A program made the translations under genes and the position numbers. From contig NZ_AZFO01000004.1 of assembly GCF_001436305.1 (NCBI RefSeq), forward strand, positions 42,065 through 106,064: a stretch of 64,000 bases of DNA. Reading direction: 5' to 3'. Source of the stretch: Lactobacillus ultunensis DSM 16047. Lineage in GTDB: Bacteria > Bacillota > Bacilli > Lactobacillales > Lactobacillaceae. The stretch's first letter is position 1. Each line of letters opens with the position of its first letter. Shown here piece by piece: positions 48,051 to 56,735 of the stretch. Below the pieces are notes generated by a model. The model had not been told where the DNA came from and did not search any database. It was given only the letters and a program-made list of their open reading frames with translations.

Positions 48051-48467
48051 ATGGATGTATTATTTTTTAGTACAATTGCTGATCAAGTGAAAAAAGAAAT
48101 AAATCACAAATGTGGTTTAAATATTTCACAAACTAGAATTCTTATATTTTTTGACGAAACAGATAATAAAGCATTGTCAATGGGTAAATTGGCTGAGGGG
48201 CTAAATATCTCATTGTCTACTTTGAGTCGTCAGCTTCAGCAAAAGAAAACTAAGGGCTTAATAAATCTTGCTCGCTCTAAAAAGGACTCTAGTAAGATTG
48301 TGAATTTAAATGAAGATGGTATAAAAAAAGCTCGAGAACTTAAGAAAACTCTTGCAGAAATTGAAAGAACTTTATTTGTGTATCTTGATCAAGACGCATC
48401 TGCTTTGTTTATTAAGCAACTTAATAAGATAGCTCAAAATTCATCGTCTCTCCAAGGGATGGAGTAG
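48051..48467 (+). CDS. MarR-family transcriptional regulator
   Basis: A 138-residue winged-helix protein: recognition region ALSMGKLAEGLNISLSTLSRQLQQKKTKGLI (about 40-70), a wing with ARSKKDSSKIVNLNEDG, and flanking dimerisation helices. I chose ATG 48051, 7 bases after AAGGA; the frame is open to an ATG at 48000 that lacks a ribosome site. It stands alone between rqcH and a DegV gene, so no target is obvious. Ligand unknown. Confidence 0.8.
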   Translation: MDVLFFSTIADQVKKEINHKCGLNISQTRILIFFDETDNKALSMGKLAEGLNISLSTLSRQLQQKKTKGLINLARSKKDSSKIVNLNEDGIKKARELKKTLAEIERTLFVYLDQDASALFIKQLNKIAQNSSSLQGME

Positions 48468-48496
48468 GGGATAAGATGCGTAAGTAGATACTTTTA

Positions 48497-48505
48497 TGCT
48501 ATAAT
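48497..48505 (+). promoter_or_regulatory. Extended -10 promoter of the degV gene
   Basis: TGC plus perfect TATAAT, about 48 bases ahead of the TTG start. Confidence 0.55.
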
Positions 48506-48552
48506 TCTTCTATATTAAACATTTAAACTTAGAAATTAAGAAGGGTTAAAAA

Positions 48553-49434
48553 TTGAAAATTGCATTAGTTACTGACAGTACTAGTGTCTTAACTAAACAA
48601 GAAGTTAGTGACAATAATATTAACGTAGTGCCTATTCCGGTTATTGTTGGTGACAAGGAATATTTAGAAGGTGTGAATATTACTTCTGCTCAACTTTTTG
48701 ATATGGAAAGACAAGGTGCTGCTTTTCCTAAAACTTCACAACCTAGCATGGGTCAAATGATTGAATTATTTAATAAACTACATGGTGAAGGGTATGAAGC
48801 AATAATTGCTATTACCTTATCAAGTGGTATTTCAGGCTTTTATCAAAACTTGGTAAATATGGCTCATAATAATCCAGAATATAATTTGTATCCATATGAC
48901 TCGAAGATGACAGTAAGACTGCAGGGCTATTTAGTATTGGCAGCTGCAAGAATGATTAAGGCTGGTTTAGAACCTAAAGCAATTCTTGATAAGCTAGATA
49001 AGATTCGTGAGACTATTAATGAGTTTTTTGTAGTTGATGATCTTAAAAACTTAAGTCGAGGCGGTCGTTTAAGTAATGCTAGCGCATTTATTGGTACTAT
49101 GCTTCAAATCAAGCCTTTGTTGACTTTTAATGATGAAGGTAAAATTGTAGCCTTTGACAAGATTAGATCTTTAAAGCGTGCAGTACTGAAAGTTGAAAAA
49201 CTTGCTATAGAAAAGACTGCGGATCTGCCATATAAGGATAAGTTACGTTTGTTTGTATTTCATTCAAATGATCAAAAGCAAGCTGAACAAATTAAGAATT
49301 TTGTTAATGAAAACTTTCCAGATAAACCTGTAGATGTGGCAGAATTCAGTCCAGTAATTGCTACACACTTGGGAGAAAAATCAATTGCTATTGCATGGAT
49401 GGTCGATATTGATAAATTAGATTTCAGTAAGTAA
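48553..49434 (+). CDS. DegV family fatty-acid-binding protein (FakB-like)
   Basis: A 293-residue DegV protein. The N-terminal LVTDSTSVL and KTSQPSMGQM and the segment TLSSGISGFYQN form the lipid-head binding site (Thr and Ser after KTSQPS), and the C-terminal half holds the EDD-fold motif FVFHSNDQKQAEQIKN. In FakAB systems such proteins present fatty acids to the kinase FakA; no fakA is nearby. TTG 48553 follows AAGAAGGG. Confidence 0.88.
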   Translation: MKIALVTDSTSVLTKQEVSDNNINVVPIPVIVGDKEYLEGVNITSAQLFDMERQGAAFPKTSQPSMGQMIELFNKLHGEGYEAIIAITLSSGISGFYQNLVNMAHNNPEYNLYPYDSKMTVRLQGYLVLAAARMIKAGLEPKAILDKLDKIRETINEFFVVDDLKNLSRGGRLSNASAFIGTMLQIKPLLTFNDEGKIVAFDKIRSLKRAVLKVEKLAIEKTADLPYKDKLRLFVFHSNDQKQAEQIKNFVNENFPDKPVDVAEFSPVIATHLGEKSIAIAWMVDIDKLDFSK

Positions 49435-49467
49435 AAGAGTGTATCCTAAAAAGATACGCTCTTTTTT
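49433..49467 (+). terminator. Terminator after the degV gene
   Basis: AAAAGAGTGTATC pairs with GATACGCTCTTTT (one G-U), 7-base loop, T-run. Confidence 0.82.
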
Positions 49468-49629
49468 ATGTTGTCCAAGTAATAGTAAAATTATTATCGT
49501 ATTACAATGCATAATTATAGTGATAATAGATTAACTATAGTTACTTAAGTAATAAGCAATAATAATTTTATTATTATATTTAAGCAAAAAATATAAAATA
49601 AATATCAATAATAAATATATTATTAATCT

Positions 49630-49662
49630 AAAAAGGCGCTGATTTATTCAGCGTCCTTTTCA
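49630..49662 (-). terminator. xerS terminator overlapping its stop codon
   Basis: On the minus strand the last codons GAC GCT G pair with CAGCGCC after a loop that contains the TAA, and TTTTT follows. The hairpin starts inside the coding sequence. Confidence 0.6.
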
Positions 49663-50714
49663 TTAGAAATCTTATCAAGAGCAGCTTTCTGCTTTTTTTG
49701 ATCAACGTGGGTATAAAGATCAGTTGCCGTAGTTCCTTTTTGTCCAAGTTGTTGAGCAACTAAAACCTGATCTTTAGTTACTTCATATAATTCAGAAGCT
49801 AGAGTATGGCGCAATTTATGAGGAGTAAGGGGATGACCAAAAGCTGCAGAATATTTATTAACCATTTTTTCAATAGCATTGGTTGTTATTCTTCTAGTTT
49901 GGTTATGCCAGCGAGTGAGGAAGAATGCTGTTTGCTGTGGATCAGCCATATAGCGATTTCTACGAATCGTTTTATATTTTTGGATATAGTCAAGTGTCCA
50001 TTCCGCAATTGGAACACTGTCTTTCTGTCCGCCTTTACGAGTAACATCTAAAACTGCATCTTTTAGATTCAGATCTTGTAGATCAACGCCCGCACATTCG
50101 GATACTCGTATGCCAGTTCCTAGAATAAGAGCAATGATAGCCATGTCTCTTTCTTTATTTCTTTTAAAACCTGGTTTTGCTTGTTTATTACATTTGTTTT
50201 CATAATCATGGTCAATAAACTTTAAAAACTCGAATTTTAAGTTACCAGTATACATATGCGATTCTAAAACGTGAGCGCGATAGTTTAATGTTTTAGTATC
50301 ATTTAAGGATTGAATCTTGAGCATAACATTACGGTCGAAGTAAGGTTTTCCGTGGTTATTATCTGCTGTGATAGTTAAGAATTTAAAAAGAGAACGTAAT
50401 GCATTGATAGATCGATTAATGGTTGTAGGGGAGTTTAAATGACCTTGTTTATTTTTTGTATGACCAAGATAATCAATATAAAGCATGATGTCATTGCGTC
50501 GTAGAGAAGCTAAAGTATCCGTCTCGACATGTTGATTGTCAGAAGCATTTGAAATACCTTCTTTGCGTAACCAATCAAAAAAGCGACGGATTTCTGTTAA
50601 GTACTGATAAGTAGTAGTCAATGAGTGATTCGTACCCAGATGGTATTGTTTAACATAGTCAGGCATCTTATCTAATTCAATTCTTATTAATTCAAGATAC
50701 TTAGTGGTTTCCAT
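49644..50714 (-). CDS. xerS: Tyrosine recombinase XerS
   Basis: A 356-residue tyrosine recombinase matching XerS, the single recombinase that resolves chromosome dimers at dif in streptococci and some lactobacilli. The N-terminal SAM-like core-binding domain spans about 20-130. Catalytic residues: Arg in LGTGIRVSE (about 213), HKLRH with His and Arg (about 303), and Tyr in ATDLYTHV (about 341). GGAG precedes the ATG. I could not identify a dif site with confidence. Confidence 0.88.
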   Translation of the reverse strand: METTKYLELIRIELDKMPDYVKQYHLGTNHSLTTTYQYLTEIRRFFDWLRKEGISNASDNQHVETDTLASLRRNDIMLYIDYLGHTKNKQGHLNSPTTINRSINALRSLFKFLTITADNNHGKPYFDRNVMLKIQSLNDTKTLNYRAHVLESHMYTGNLKFEFLKFIDHDYENKCNKQAKPGFKRNKERDMAIIALILGTGIRVSECAGVDLQDLNLKDAVLDVTRKGGQKDSVPIAEWTLDYIQKYKTIRRNRYMADPQQTAFFLTRWHNQTRRITTNAIEKMVNKYSAAFGHPLTPHKLRHTLASELYEVTKDQVLVAQQLGQKGTTATDLYTHVDQKKQKAALDKISNEKDAE

Positions 50715-50831
50715 AAATTACTCCTTTTGCAAACAAATGTTTTATCTATTATAGCATTTAAATGAAAATTCTAGAGATGAAAAAAGCACCCATCTGAAAA
50801 GATAAGTGCCAAAAATATTCTAATCTATATA

Positions 50832-51008
50832 TTAATTACGCTTGATACTAACAGTGATATCTATAATAAACATCGTAAAAGAATCAATTGTAAAAAATAA
50901 TTTAGAAAAATCATCTTTACTTATAACTGAGATACTAGCAACGCAATATTGGCATTTCAGTTACAGTAACAATGATTCTATTTCTAATATAGCTAATCTA
51001 CCTAAAGC
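50832..51008 (-). pseudogene. Possible remnant of a minus-strand gene
   Basis: Read on the minus strand, the frame ending at TAA 50832-50834 gives protein-like sequence (SVISKDDFSKLFFTIDSF and a further 16 residues), interrupted by an in-frame TAA at 50961-50963; the same frame upstream gives ALGRLAILEIESLLL. A terminator-like hairpin follows downstream. It may be the decayed 3' end of a gene, perhaps with a YitT-like C-terminal domain, but the identity is a guess. Confidence 0.25.
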
Positions 51009-51139
51009 AGATTAATCGATATTAATAAATAGTGTTGTTTGTATGGTACAACATAGCCCTTTATGAGTATTTTAAGCTGTTTAATTAGAAGGATCAAGCC
51101 AAAAATAACATTTTTTGAAAATTAAACATTATATTAGTC

Positions 51140-51168
51140 TAATGTTATCATTAATAATGTAATGTTAT
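51140..51168. repeat. Direct repeat TAATGTTAT, 20-base period
   Basis: TAATGTTAT at 51140-51148 and 51160-51168, so on the same face of the helix; an inverted AACATTA lies just upstream. It lies about 80-110 bases ahead of the next gene and may be an operator. Confidence 0.35.
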
Positions 51169-51249
51169 TGTTTATCAGCAAGATAATCGTATTTTGTGCG
51201 TAAAAATTGTACAATATAGACAATAACTTTAGTGAGATGAGGAAAAACA

Positions 51250-51714
51250 ATGACAGAAGAAGAAATCGAAGTAAACTTTCAAGCTAAAAATCCAAGTGGC
51301 ATTAAATTATTGAATCGTTTATATGATGGACACTTAGTATTAAACGATATTGGTGTTCGCTTAGATGAACAACTTAACAATGAGAATGAAGAATTAACTG
51401 TACCAACTCAAGATGATGTTGATAATTTAAGCAAAACTTTTGGTAAAGCTGTTCAAACTTTTAGTGATATTACTGAAGCTTATGGTGATGTCAATAACTT
51501 CGCTGAAAACTTTGCTGGTTCAACCAAGGACTTTGCTGAAAAGTTAATTACTGAAATGGCTGATTTCAATAATGGTATTGCTGATATTGGCGATACTGAA
51601 GGCGGACTAGAGAATTATGATAATGATAAGCTTAACGACTGGGTTAACCAAGTAATGGGTGACATTGTAGAAACAAATGAAGCTTTTAAAATCTTGGTTA
51701 ATGACAAAGATTAA
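51250..51714 (+). CDS. Acidic protein of unknown function
   Basis: A 154-residue soluble protein, strongly acidic and rich in Asp, Glu and Asn, mainly helical by its periodicity (LSKTFGKAVQTFSDITEAYGDVNNFAENFAGSTKDFAEKL). There is no signal peptide, membrane segment or cysteine. I recognise no family. GAGATGAGG precedes the ATG. It is 15 bases upstream of a DUF805 gene and probably co-transcribed with it. Confidence 0.7.
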   Translation: MTEEEIEVNFQAKNPSGIKLLNRLYDGHLVLNDIGVRLDEQLNNENEELTVPTQDDVDNLSKTFGKAVQTFSDITEAYGDVNNFAENFAGSTKDFAEKLITEMADFNNGIADIGDTEGGLENYDNDKLNDWVNQVMGDIVETNEAFKILVNDKD

Positions 51715-51729
51715 GGAGAGTTTTAGGAT

Positions 51730-52167
51730 ATGAATAAAGTTCCTCTGTCTACTTGGACAGAAATCCTGCAGGAGACTTTTCTTCATCCGTTCACTTGGAA
51801 GGCTAGAACAAGTATAAGGACCTATTGGTCAGGCTGGCTTATTTTAGCGTTGTTAGATTTTATTCCTGGAATTTATTTATTAATAATGGGTGTAGTACCT
51901 CTTTTTCTAGTTGGTCTTCACCAGCCAGGCGCTTTTGATATTTCCTGGTATATTGCTATGGCAATAGCTGGAGTAATTAACTTATATTTCTTTCTTTGCA
52001 AATTAGGATTAATGATACGTCGATTACATGATTCAGGCAGAAATGGAGTATGGGCTTGGTTAACATTTATTCCAGTTGCTGGTGTTTTCATATGGCTATA
52101 TTTGATGCTTCAATCACCAACATTTAAACCAATTAAATGGGACCGTTATTTAGTAAAAAATAGATAA
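51730..52167 (+). CDS. DUF805 membrane protein
   Basis: A 145-residue protein with three to four hydrophobic segments. The hallmark of DUF805, RLHDSGRNGVWAWLTFIPVAG, is at about residues 97-117. Family members are small membrane proteins of unknown function. GGAG lies 8 bases ahead of the ATG. It forms an operon with the acidic protein and is followed by a terminator. Confidence 0.8.
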   Translation: MNKVPLSTWTEILQETFLHPFTWKARTSIRTYWSGWLILALLDFIPGIYLLIMGVVPLFLVGLHQPGAFDISWYIAMAIAGVINLYFFLCKLGLMIRRLHDSGRNGVWAWLTFIPVAGVFIWLYLMLQSPTFKPIKWDRYLVKNR

Positions 52168-52168
52168 T

Positions 52169-52213
52169 AAAAATACCACTCATGAGATTTGACTCATAAG
52201 TGGTATTTTTTTA
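52169..52213. terminator. Bidirectional terminator between the DUF805 gene and the broken lipoprotein gene
   Basis: AAATACCACTCATGAG pairs with CTCATAAGTGGTATTT (one mismatch), with A and T runs on either side. Confidence 0.85.
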
Positions 52214-52816
52214 CTTCAAGCTTGCAATGGGATAAACAGTATAATCAGCACGGTAAACAAATAATCGATGCCCATCAATTACAAATTGAGTAGAGTTTTT
52301 CATATCACTTTTATGGATTGAAACGTCATTACCAGTAAAGACTGCGATCGGCATCCCTAACTGACTTCTAATCATAACCACCTTAGCATCGCCTTTCCAG
52401 TCATTCTTAAAATTTTGATACATCGTATTAAGAAGTGGAATTGAACGGTTCTGATCGTCAATCTTTACATGTTTATTAAAAGCATCTTCGTAGTTTTTCA
52501 AACCTTCATAGGCAATTAAAGTAGAACCTACGTGGATCATACGTTGCTTTCCATAATCAACATCGATAACGCTAGATTTTTCTTTCCCATTGTCATTTTG
52601 TTGCGACATTTTCTTATCAGTATGAATATTTACTGATTTTGCCTTGATTTGATCAATTTTTTGACCATTTGAATCATAAGTGGAAACGGTTAAAGGTAAT
52701 GCGCCAATTTTGGCTCACATTGACAGCTCCCAGTTTTGGAAATCACTACAAGCGGATAGGGTGAGGATGACAATACTTAATCCTAAAAATAGACTCAGCT
52801 TTTTCATTAACTTCAT
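52211..52816 (-). pseudogene. Lipoprotein gene interrupted by an in-frame TGA
   Basis: From ATG 52816 the frame encodes a lipoprotein signal peptide (MKLMKKLSLFLGLSI..., lipobox LSAC with Cys23), then SDFQNWELSM and a TGA at 52715-52717 (codon 34). The same frame continues with AKIGALPLTVSTYDSNGQKI to the stop at 52211, 201 codons in all. The body resembles DUF5052-type lipoproteins of lactobacilli (moderate, from memory), ending FVYRADYTVYPIASLK. Only one base needs to change to restore it. Initiation at 52609 would give a 132-residue fragment without signal peptide. It lies next to the GH25 lysozyme gene. Confidence 0.75.
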
Positions 52817-52892
52817 TTTTCTTCAACTTTCTTTTTACTTATTGATTTTTGATAGAGTAATTTTAACATTTTTCTCTTTAAAAGTGATTAAT

Positions 52893-52924
52893 AAAAATGC
52901 ACTAAGCATCAACTTAGTGCATCA
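52893..52924 (-). terminator. Terminator of the GH25 lysozyme gene
   Basis: ATGCACTAAG (52897-52906) pairs with CTTAGTGCAT (52913-52922). On the minus strand TTTTTATT follows. Confidence 0.82.
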
Positions 52925-52930
52925 AAATTA

Positions 52931-54076
52931 TTAGAATCTATCTGCTTTAACATAAGCATTTTGTCCCACTCTGTAGTAAGCTTCATTATGAATATAGTGC
53001 TTAGGACCATAAGTTTTGACAGGAGAACCTTGTTTAAATGACTTCCAGCTGCTATTTAAAGTGCCATCATTTTTATAGACATATGCATCATATTTGAATT
53101 TTCGAGCATTACCTAGCACATTACTGGATAAAACATACTTATTTTCACCAATTCTAAGAGCTGATTTGCCATTTTTTAGTTTAGTTTTACCACCATAGTA
53201 TGTAATTGTACTGTATGCCTTGTAACTTTCACCCGTACGTTGACCATCATGATTATAAACATTGGCTTTATACATTACTTTTGCAGTATGTTTTGTATTT
53301 TTGTTAACTGGGGCTTGAGATACAGCTGACCCTGAGATAGACAAAGGCAAGATAGTTACGTTGCCATCAGTAGACATACCTTTCCAATTATCCGTGTATT
53401 GCCAAATAGCAACTCCGTCCATGGAAGGGAAGTATTTAAAGTTAGGTTTGTCAACACGACCAGAAATAGCATAGGCAGCTACCCATAGAGAATTAGGATA
53501 TTTTTTAACGATTGAAGGCGTATTGATATTATTTTGCAAAACTGATGAACTAGCATACAAGAGTGGTTGGTAACCAGCAGATTTTATTTCATCCATGAAC
53601 GCAATAATGGCATTAGCAGTCACATTTTTACCATTAGTAATAATATTGCCTTGACCGGTTTCATAATCACAAGCTAAATATGAACCCTTTGGTAATCCTA
53701 AAGCTTTAGCAGAAGAAATGGCATATTTGGCTTCTTTTCTGGCAACACTTGAATTAGAGCTAAAAGTTGCAAAATGATAACCCATGGGCATCATATCATT
53801 TGCAATTGCAGACTTAATCTGACTAGCACCTTTAGGGTTGCGATAGCTGGTACCTTCACTTACTTTAACGATGGCAAATTGTGAACCAGCCTTTGCATGA
53901 GCGGATAGATCAGCACTTTGATAACTTGCCACATCAATTCCTAAAGCCTTAGCAGCTACAGAAGTGGTGGAAGCTTGCACTTGAGAAGTTGAAATAAAAC
54001 TAGGGATAATGGTCATACCGGTGTTCATTAACATAGTAGCGCAGGCCAATTTAACGATAGTTTTCTTTTTAATCAA
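52931..54076 (-). CDS. Secreted GH25 lysozyme with C-terminal SLAP repeats
   Basis: A 381-residue secreted muramidase. A signal peptide of about 35 residues (basic MIKKKTIVKL, hydrophobic core, end QVQA-STT) leads to a GH25 domain (about 45-240): GIDVASYQS with the first Asp, FAIVKVSEGTSYRNP, and YLACDYETGQG with the Asp-x-Glu pair. Two SLAP-type repeats follow (VMYKANVYNHDGQRTG and FKYDAYVYKNDGTLNSSWKSF), which anchor proteins to the wall. I chose TTG 54076, 7 bases after GGAGG and giving a proper signal peptide; an upstream ATG at 54112 is in frame but has no such site. Confidence 0.9.
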   Translation of the reverse strand: MIKKKTIVKLACATMLMNTGMTIIPSFISTSQVQASTTSVAAKALGIDVASYQSADLSAHAKAGSQFAIVKVSEGTSYRNPKGASQIKSAIANDMMPMGYHFATFSSNSSVARKEAKYAISSAKALGLPKGSYLACDYETGQGNIITNGKNVTANAIIAFMDEIKSAGYQPLLYASSSVLQNNINTPSIVKKYPNSLWVAAYAISGRVDKPNFKYFPSMDGVAIWQYTDNWKGMSTDGNVTILPLSISGSAVSQAPVNKNTKHTAKVMYKANVYNHDGQRTGESYKAYSTITYYGGKTKLKNGKSALRIGENKYVLSSNVLGNARKFKYDAYVYKNDGTLNSSWKSFKQGSPVKTYGPKHYIHNEAYYRVGQNAYVKADRF

Positions 54077-54250
54077 ATTAATTCCTCCATAATTAGTGGA
54101 GAGAGTTAACATTTATATCTCTCACTTAATATATCTAAATTTTATATATTATAGACTACATTGGTAAGTACCAAAAGGCAATATTCGAGATCGATTATTA
54201 ATGAATTAGTAATAGTATAGAAATATTTTGCAATCAAACTGAGATAAATG

Positions 54251-54299
54251 TTTACTTTTATTTTCAGGGGGATAGAATTTAAGTGAGAAAGCGCTTGCA
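54251..54299 (+). promoter_or_regulatory. Promoter with cre-like site ahead of a membrane protein gene
   Basis: TTTACT (54251-54256), 16-base spacer, TAGAAT (54273-54278). AGAAAGCGCTTGCA at 54286-54299 matches 12 of 14 bases of the CcpA consensus TGAAARCGYTTTCA. It overlaps the expected start of transcription, a repressing position. Confidence 0.4.
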
Positions 54300-54318
54300 A
54301 GAATAGAGGCGAACAATT

Positions 54319-54975
54319 ATGAAAGAGGCTCAGTTAGTCCAGCAGCATCAGTTATATCCTGGTAGCCAAATGCGGAAGCAATTAGATCTAACCGCACTAA
54401 CTCCTTCAAATAATGATGAAAAAGTTGGTAAGAAACCTAAAGTGTTGAATGTCATTTTCAGTATTCTTATTGTTGTTTTAGTATCTTTGTTTTTAACAGG
54501 GTTTGGCTATCAATTATGGTGGGTTTTTGCTTTAGTTTTAATCCTAGGCTTATTTATTACTTTACCAGTATGTTTTAGTTCTTTCTGGGAAATAAATCAG
54601 CAACAATTAATTATTACTACTTATAGTGAAAACGGAATAAAGAAATTAGGCCAATTGCTTGGTATAGTAAAGGCAGAAAAACAGGTAATTGATTTAAGTC
54701 AAATACGGGATGCACGAATTAAATATGAAAAAATACCAAGAGTGAGTCTATTTAATTTCAATCCGGATCATCTATATCTGTTATTAGCAATAGATCATGA
54801 AGATCAAATAAAACTAGATTTGAATAATGTAAATTATGTTAAGTTAAATAATATTATTGCTTTTCTGACTAATAAAAATGTCAATGTTTATGATGAACAA
54901 ATGATTTTACAATTATTGGCTGAACATAAGAATTTATTCAAACACTTTCATAAGAAATGGGTAACAGTTTATTAA
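54319..54975 (+). CDS. Membrane protein with C-terminal PH-like domain, unknown function
   Basis: A 218-residue protein: a polar N-terminus of about 43 residues, two adjacent membrane segments (about 46-64 and 68-88), then a cytoplasmic domain with the alternating pattern of a bacterial PH-type domain (FWEINQQQLIITTYSEN, VIDLSQIRDARIKYEK). A gene family name is not evident. GAGGCG precedes the ATG. It is a single gene with terminator downstream and cre-like site upstream. Confidence 0.65.
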   Translation: MKEAQLVQQHQLYPGSQMRKQLDLTALTPSNNDEKVGKKPKVLNVIFSILIVVLVSLFLTGFGYQLWWVFALVLILGLFITLPVCFSSFWEINQQQLIITTYSENGIKKLGQLLGIVKAEKQVIDLSQIRDARIKYEKIPRVSLFNFNPDHLYLLLAIDHEDQIKLDLNNVNYVKLNNIIAFLTNKNVNVYDEQMILQLLAEHKNLFKHFHKKWVTVY

Positions 54976-54978
54976 AGT

Positions 54979-55021
54979 AAAAAGCGGGAAGAGTTCAAAT
55001 TGAACTTTTCTCGCTTTTTGT
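54979..55021. terminator. Strong bidirectional terminator
   Basis: A near-perfect 18-20 bp stem from AAAAAGCGGGAAGAG to its partner TTTTCTCGCTTTTT, shared by the PH-like gene and the convergent ABC permease. Confidence 0.85.
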
Positions 55022-55038
55022 TCTGAATTATCTTTAAT

Positions 55039-55803
55039 TTAATACAGTGATAAAGTACCTTTTTGCTTAATATATTTATTTGTAAGATTAAATACAAGTA
55101 AACCAATGATCAACCAAAAAGCTGCATTAAACAAAGAACCAACTAGATAAAAAGGTAAATTATAGCTATGTTGATTAACAATTAACCTGATCCAACTTAC
55201 CATCGGACAAATAGGTAAGAGGCAAGAAAGAATTTTAATTGGAGAGGAATAGTATTCAAAATTAATAAGTAAAACAGCTAAGTAAATATATTGAAAAATG
55301 ATCAGTGTACTACCAATTCTCTTGAGACGCAGCACTAAACTGACTACTACATAACCTAATCCAATGGTAGCTATTAAGGTTAATGAAAATGGAAGTAGTG
55401 TGAGTAGTGATAAATTGAGCCAATGCCCAGTAAAGAACATAATCAACAGCAATACTAAAGTAACTTGTACTGTTGAAGTAATAATATTTACTATGCTCTT
55501 GTTAAAAAATAATTGTTTGGTGGAAATAGGCATTAGATATTGTTGTTCTAAGATACCGTTCCGCGCTTCATTGGCTACGGTCATTCCCATTTGACTAATT
55601 GTATTCTGAATTAAAGTCCAGAGAACATAGCCAATGACTGTAGCATTTAGAGATGAACCAATTATTCCATTGCCAACTAATGTACCACTCCAAAAGATTC
55701 CCATGAACATTAAGATTAATAAAAAGAGATCTGATAAATAGTTAAAAAGATATCTTTTATATAAATAAATTTGGTACCAACATTCAGCTTTAAAACTTTT
55801 CAT
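55039..55803 (-). CDS. ABC-2 type transporter permease, LytTR operon
   Basis: A 254-residue ABC-2 permease with six hydrophobic segments (about 22-40, 55-75, 104-128, 133-160, 168-188, 225-246). The segment NEARNGILEQQYLMPISTKQL between segments 2 and 3 is the typical coupling helix of ABC-2 exporters. It is the last gene of the LytTR-DUF3021-ABC operon and works with the ATPase 5 bases upstream. The substrate is unknown. Confidence 0.85.
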   Translation of the reverse strand: MKSFKAECWYQIYLYKRYLFNYLSDLFLLILMFMGIFWSGTLVGNGIIGSSLNATVIGYVLWTLIQNTISQMGMTVANEARNGILEQQYLMPISTKQLFFNKSIVNIITSTVQVTLVLLLIMFFTGHWLNLSLLTLLPFSLTLIATIGLGYVVVSLVLRLKRIGSTLIIFQYIYLAVLLINFEYYSSPIKILSCLLPICPMVSWIRLIVNQHSYNLPFYLVGSLFNAAFWLIIGLLVFNLTNKYIKQKGTLSLY

Positions 55804-55808
55804 TTTTA

Positions 55809-56729
55809 TTACCCCATATAATGTTCAAAAATATCGCTTAGATCTCTAGTTTTAGTTTCTATCGTTTCTACTGGTAATTTACTTAATAAGCTAAGTACCA
55901 TAGACAGGTATTGTGTTTTTTTGATACTTAAGTAATACGTATTTTCATTTTTGGCAGTCACTTCGCAATAGGACATGACTTTTTCTTTCTCAGCAGTTGT
56001 AATTTTGCGTGAAAACTGAACTTCAAATACCGTTCTTTGATTCAATTTAGCAAGACTTGCTTTGACATTGCCTGAGAAAACAAGCTGACCATGATTGATT
56101 AGAAGAATTTTATTAGCTACTTTTTGTGCAAAATCTAACTGGTGAGTGGTAACTAAAATACCAATTCCATGAGAAGCTAATTGCTTTAACATATTAGTCA
56201 TAATCTTAGTTGAAGCCAGATCAAGTCCTAAAGTTGGTTCGTCTAGAATCAATAACTGGGGATGCGCAATCATGGCACAACAGATACCAATAATTTGCTG
56301 CATCCCGCGACTTAGTTTGGTAATAACTGTATCTTTTTTTGCAAGTAAATTAAATCTTTTTAATAAAAACAAGCCTTTTTCTGTTGCTTCTTTCTTGTTA
56401 AGACCTCTTTGACCACCCCAGTAAATAAAGTTTTCTATGGGTGATAGGGACCAAAACATATTTTTAGAGCCTTCTAGTAGGACACCGGTATTTTTAAGAA
56501 GAGGCAGATTTTTATGGGTAACATCTTGACCTTGAAAGAATATTTGTCCTTGATCTGGACTAATTAAATTTAAAATTATTTTTAGAGTTGAAGTTTTACC
56601 AGCACCATTTGGACCTAAAAAGGCAACAATATCGCCACTGTTCACTTCGAAAGAAACATTAGAAACTGCTTTTTTATTTGCTTTTTGGTATGTTTTGGAA
56701 ATGTTTTTAACTGTTAAAAGGTCAGACAT
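55809..56729 (-). CDS. ABC transporter ATP-binding protein, LytTR operon
   Basis: A 306-residue ATPase. Walker A FLGPNGAGKTS (about residue 36), signature LSRGMQQ (about 136), Walker B LLILDEPTLGLD (about 157), and TTHQLD as switch histidine. About 80 extra C-terminal residues form the accessory domain found in DrrA/CcmA-type exporters. It sits 6 bases downstream of the DUF3021 gene. Confidence 0.9.
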   Translation of the reverse strand: MSDLLTVKNISKTYQKANKKAVSNVSFEVNSGDIVAFLGPNGAGKTSTLKIILNLISPDQGQIFFQGQDVTHKNLPLLKNTGVLLEGSKNMFWSLSPIENFIYWGGQRGLNKKEATEKGLFLLKRFNLLAKKDTVITKLSRGMQQIIGICCAMIAHPQLLILDEPTLGLDLASTKIMTNMLKQLASHGIGILVTTHQLDFAQKVANKILLINHGQLVFSGNVKASLAKLNQRTVFEVQFSRKITTAEKEKVMSYCEVTAKNENTYYLSIKKTQYLSMVLSLLSKLPVETIETKTRDLSDIFEHYMG

Positions 56730-56735
56730 ATTTAA

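Larger units (their letters stand above)
50715..51249. other. 535-base intergenic region: minus-strand terminator, gene remnant, repeats
   Basis: Three things are visible. A hairpin at 50780-50811 (GCAC..ATCT with AGAT..GTGC) has six T on the minus strand and so looks like the terminator of a lost minus-strand gene. A minus-strand open stretch leads into it (separate entry). Repeats near 51140 lie upstream of the next plus gene (separate entry). I see no intact ORF and no recognised RNA. Confidence 0.5.

Noticed and set aside
49468..49643. dif site of XerS in the AT-rich region downstream of xerS
   Set aside because: TATTATC and GATAATA form an inverted pair, but the spacing does not match an 11-6-11 dif site and I cannot recall the exact consensus well enough.
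52715..52717. TGA in the lipoprotein gene as a selenocysteine codon
   Set aside because: No SECIS-like stem follows, no selenoprotein machinery is seen, and the position just after the lipobox is not a redox site. A plain nonsense change is simpler.
52680..52934. Plus-strand ORF of 84 codons
   Set aside because: It lies antisense to the broken lipoprotein gene, has no ribosome site and gives no protein-like pattern.
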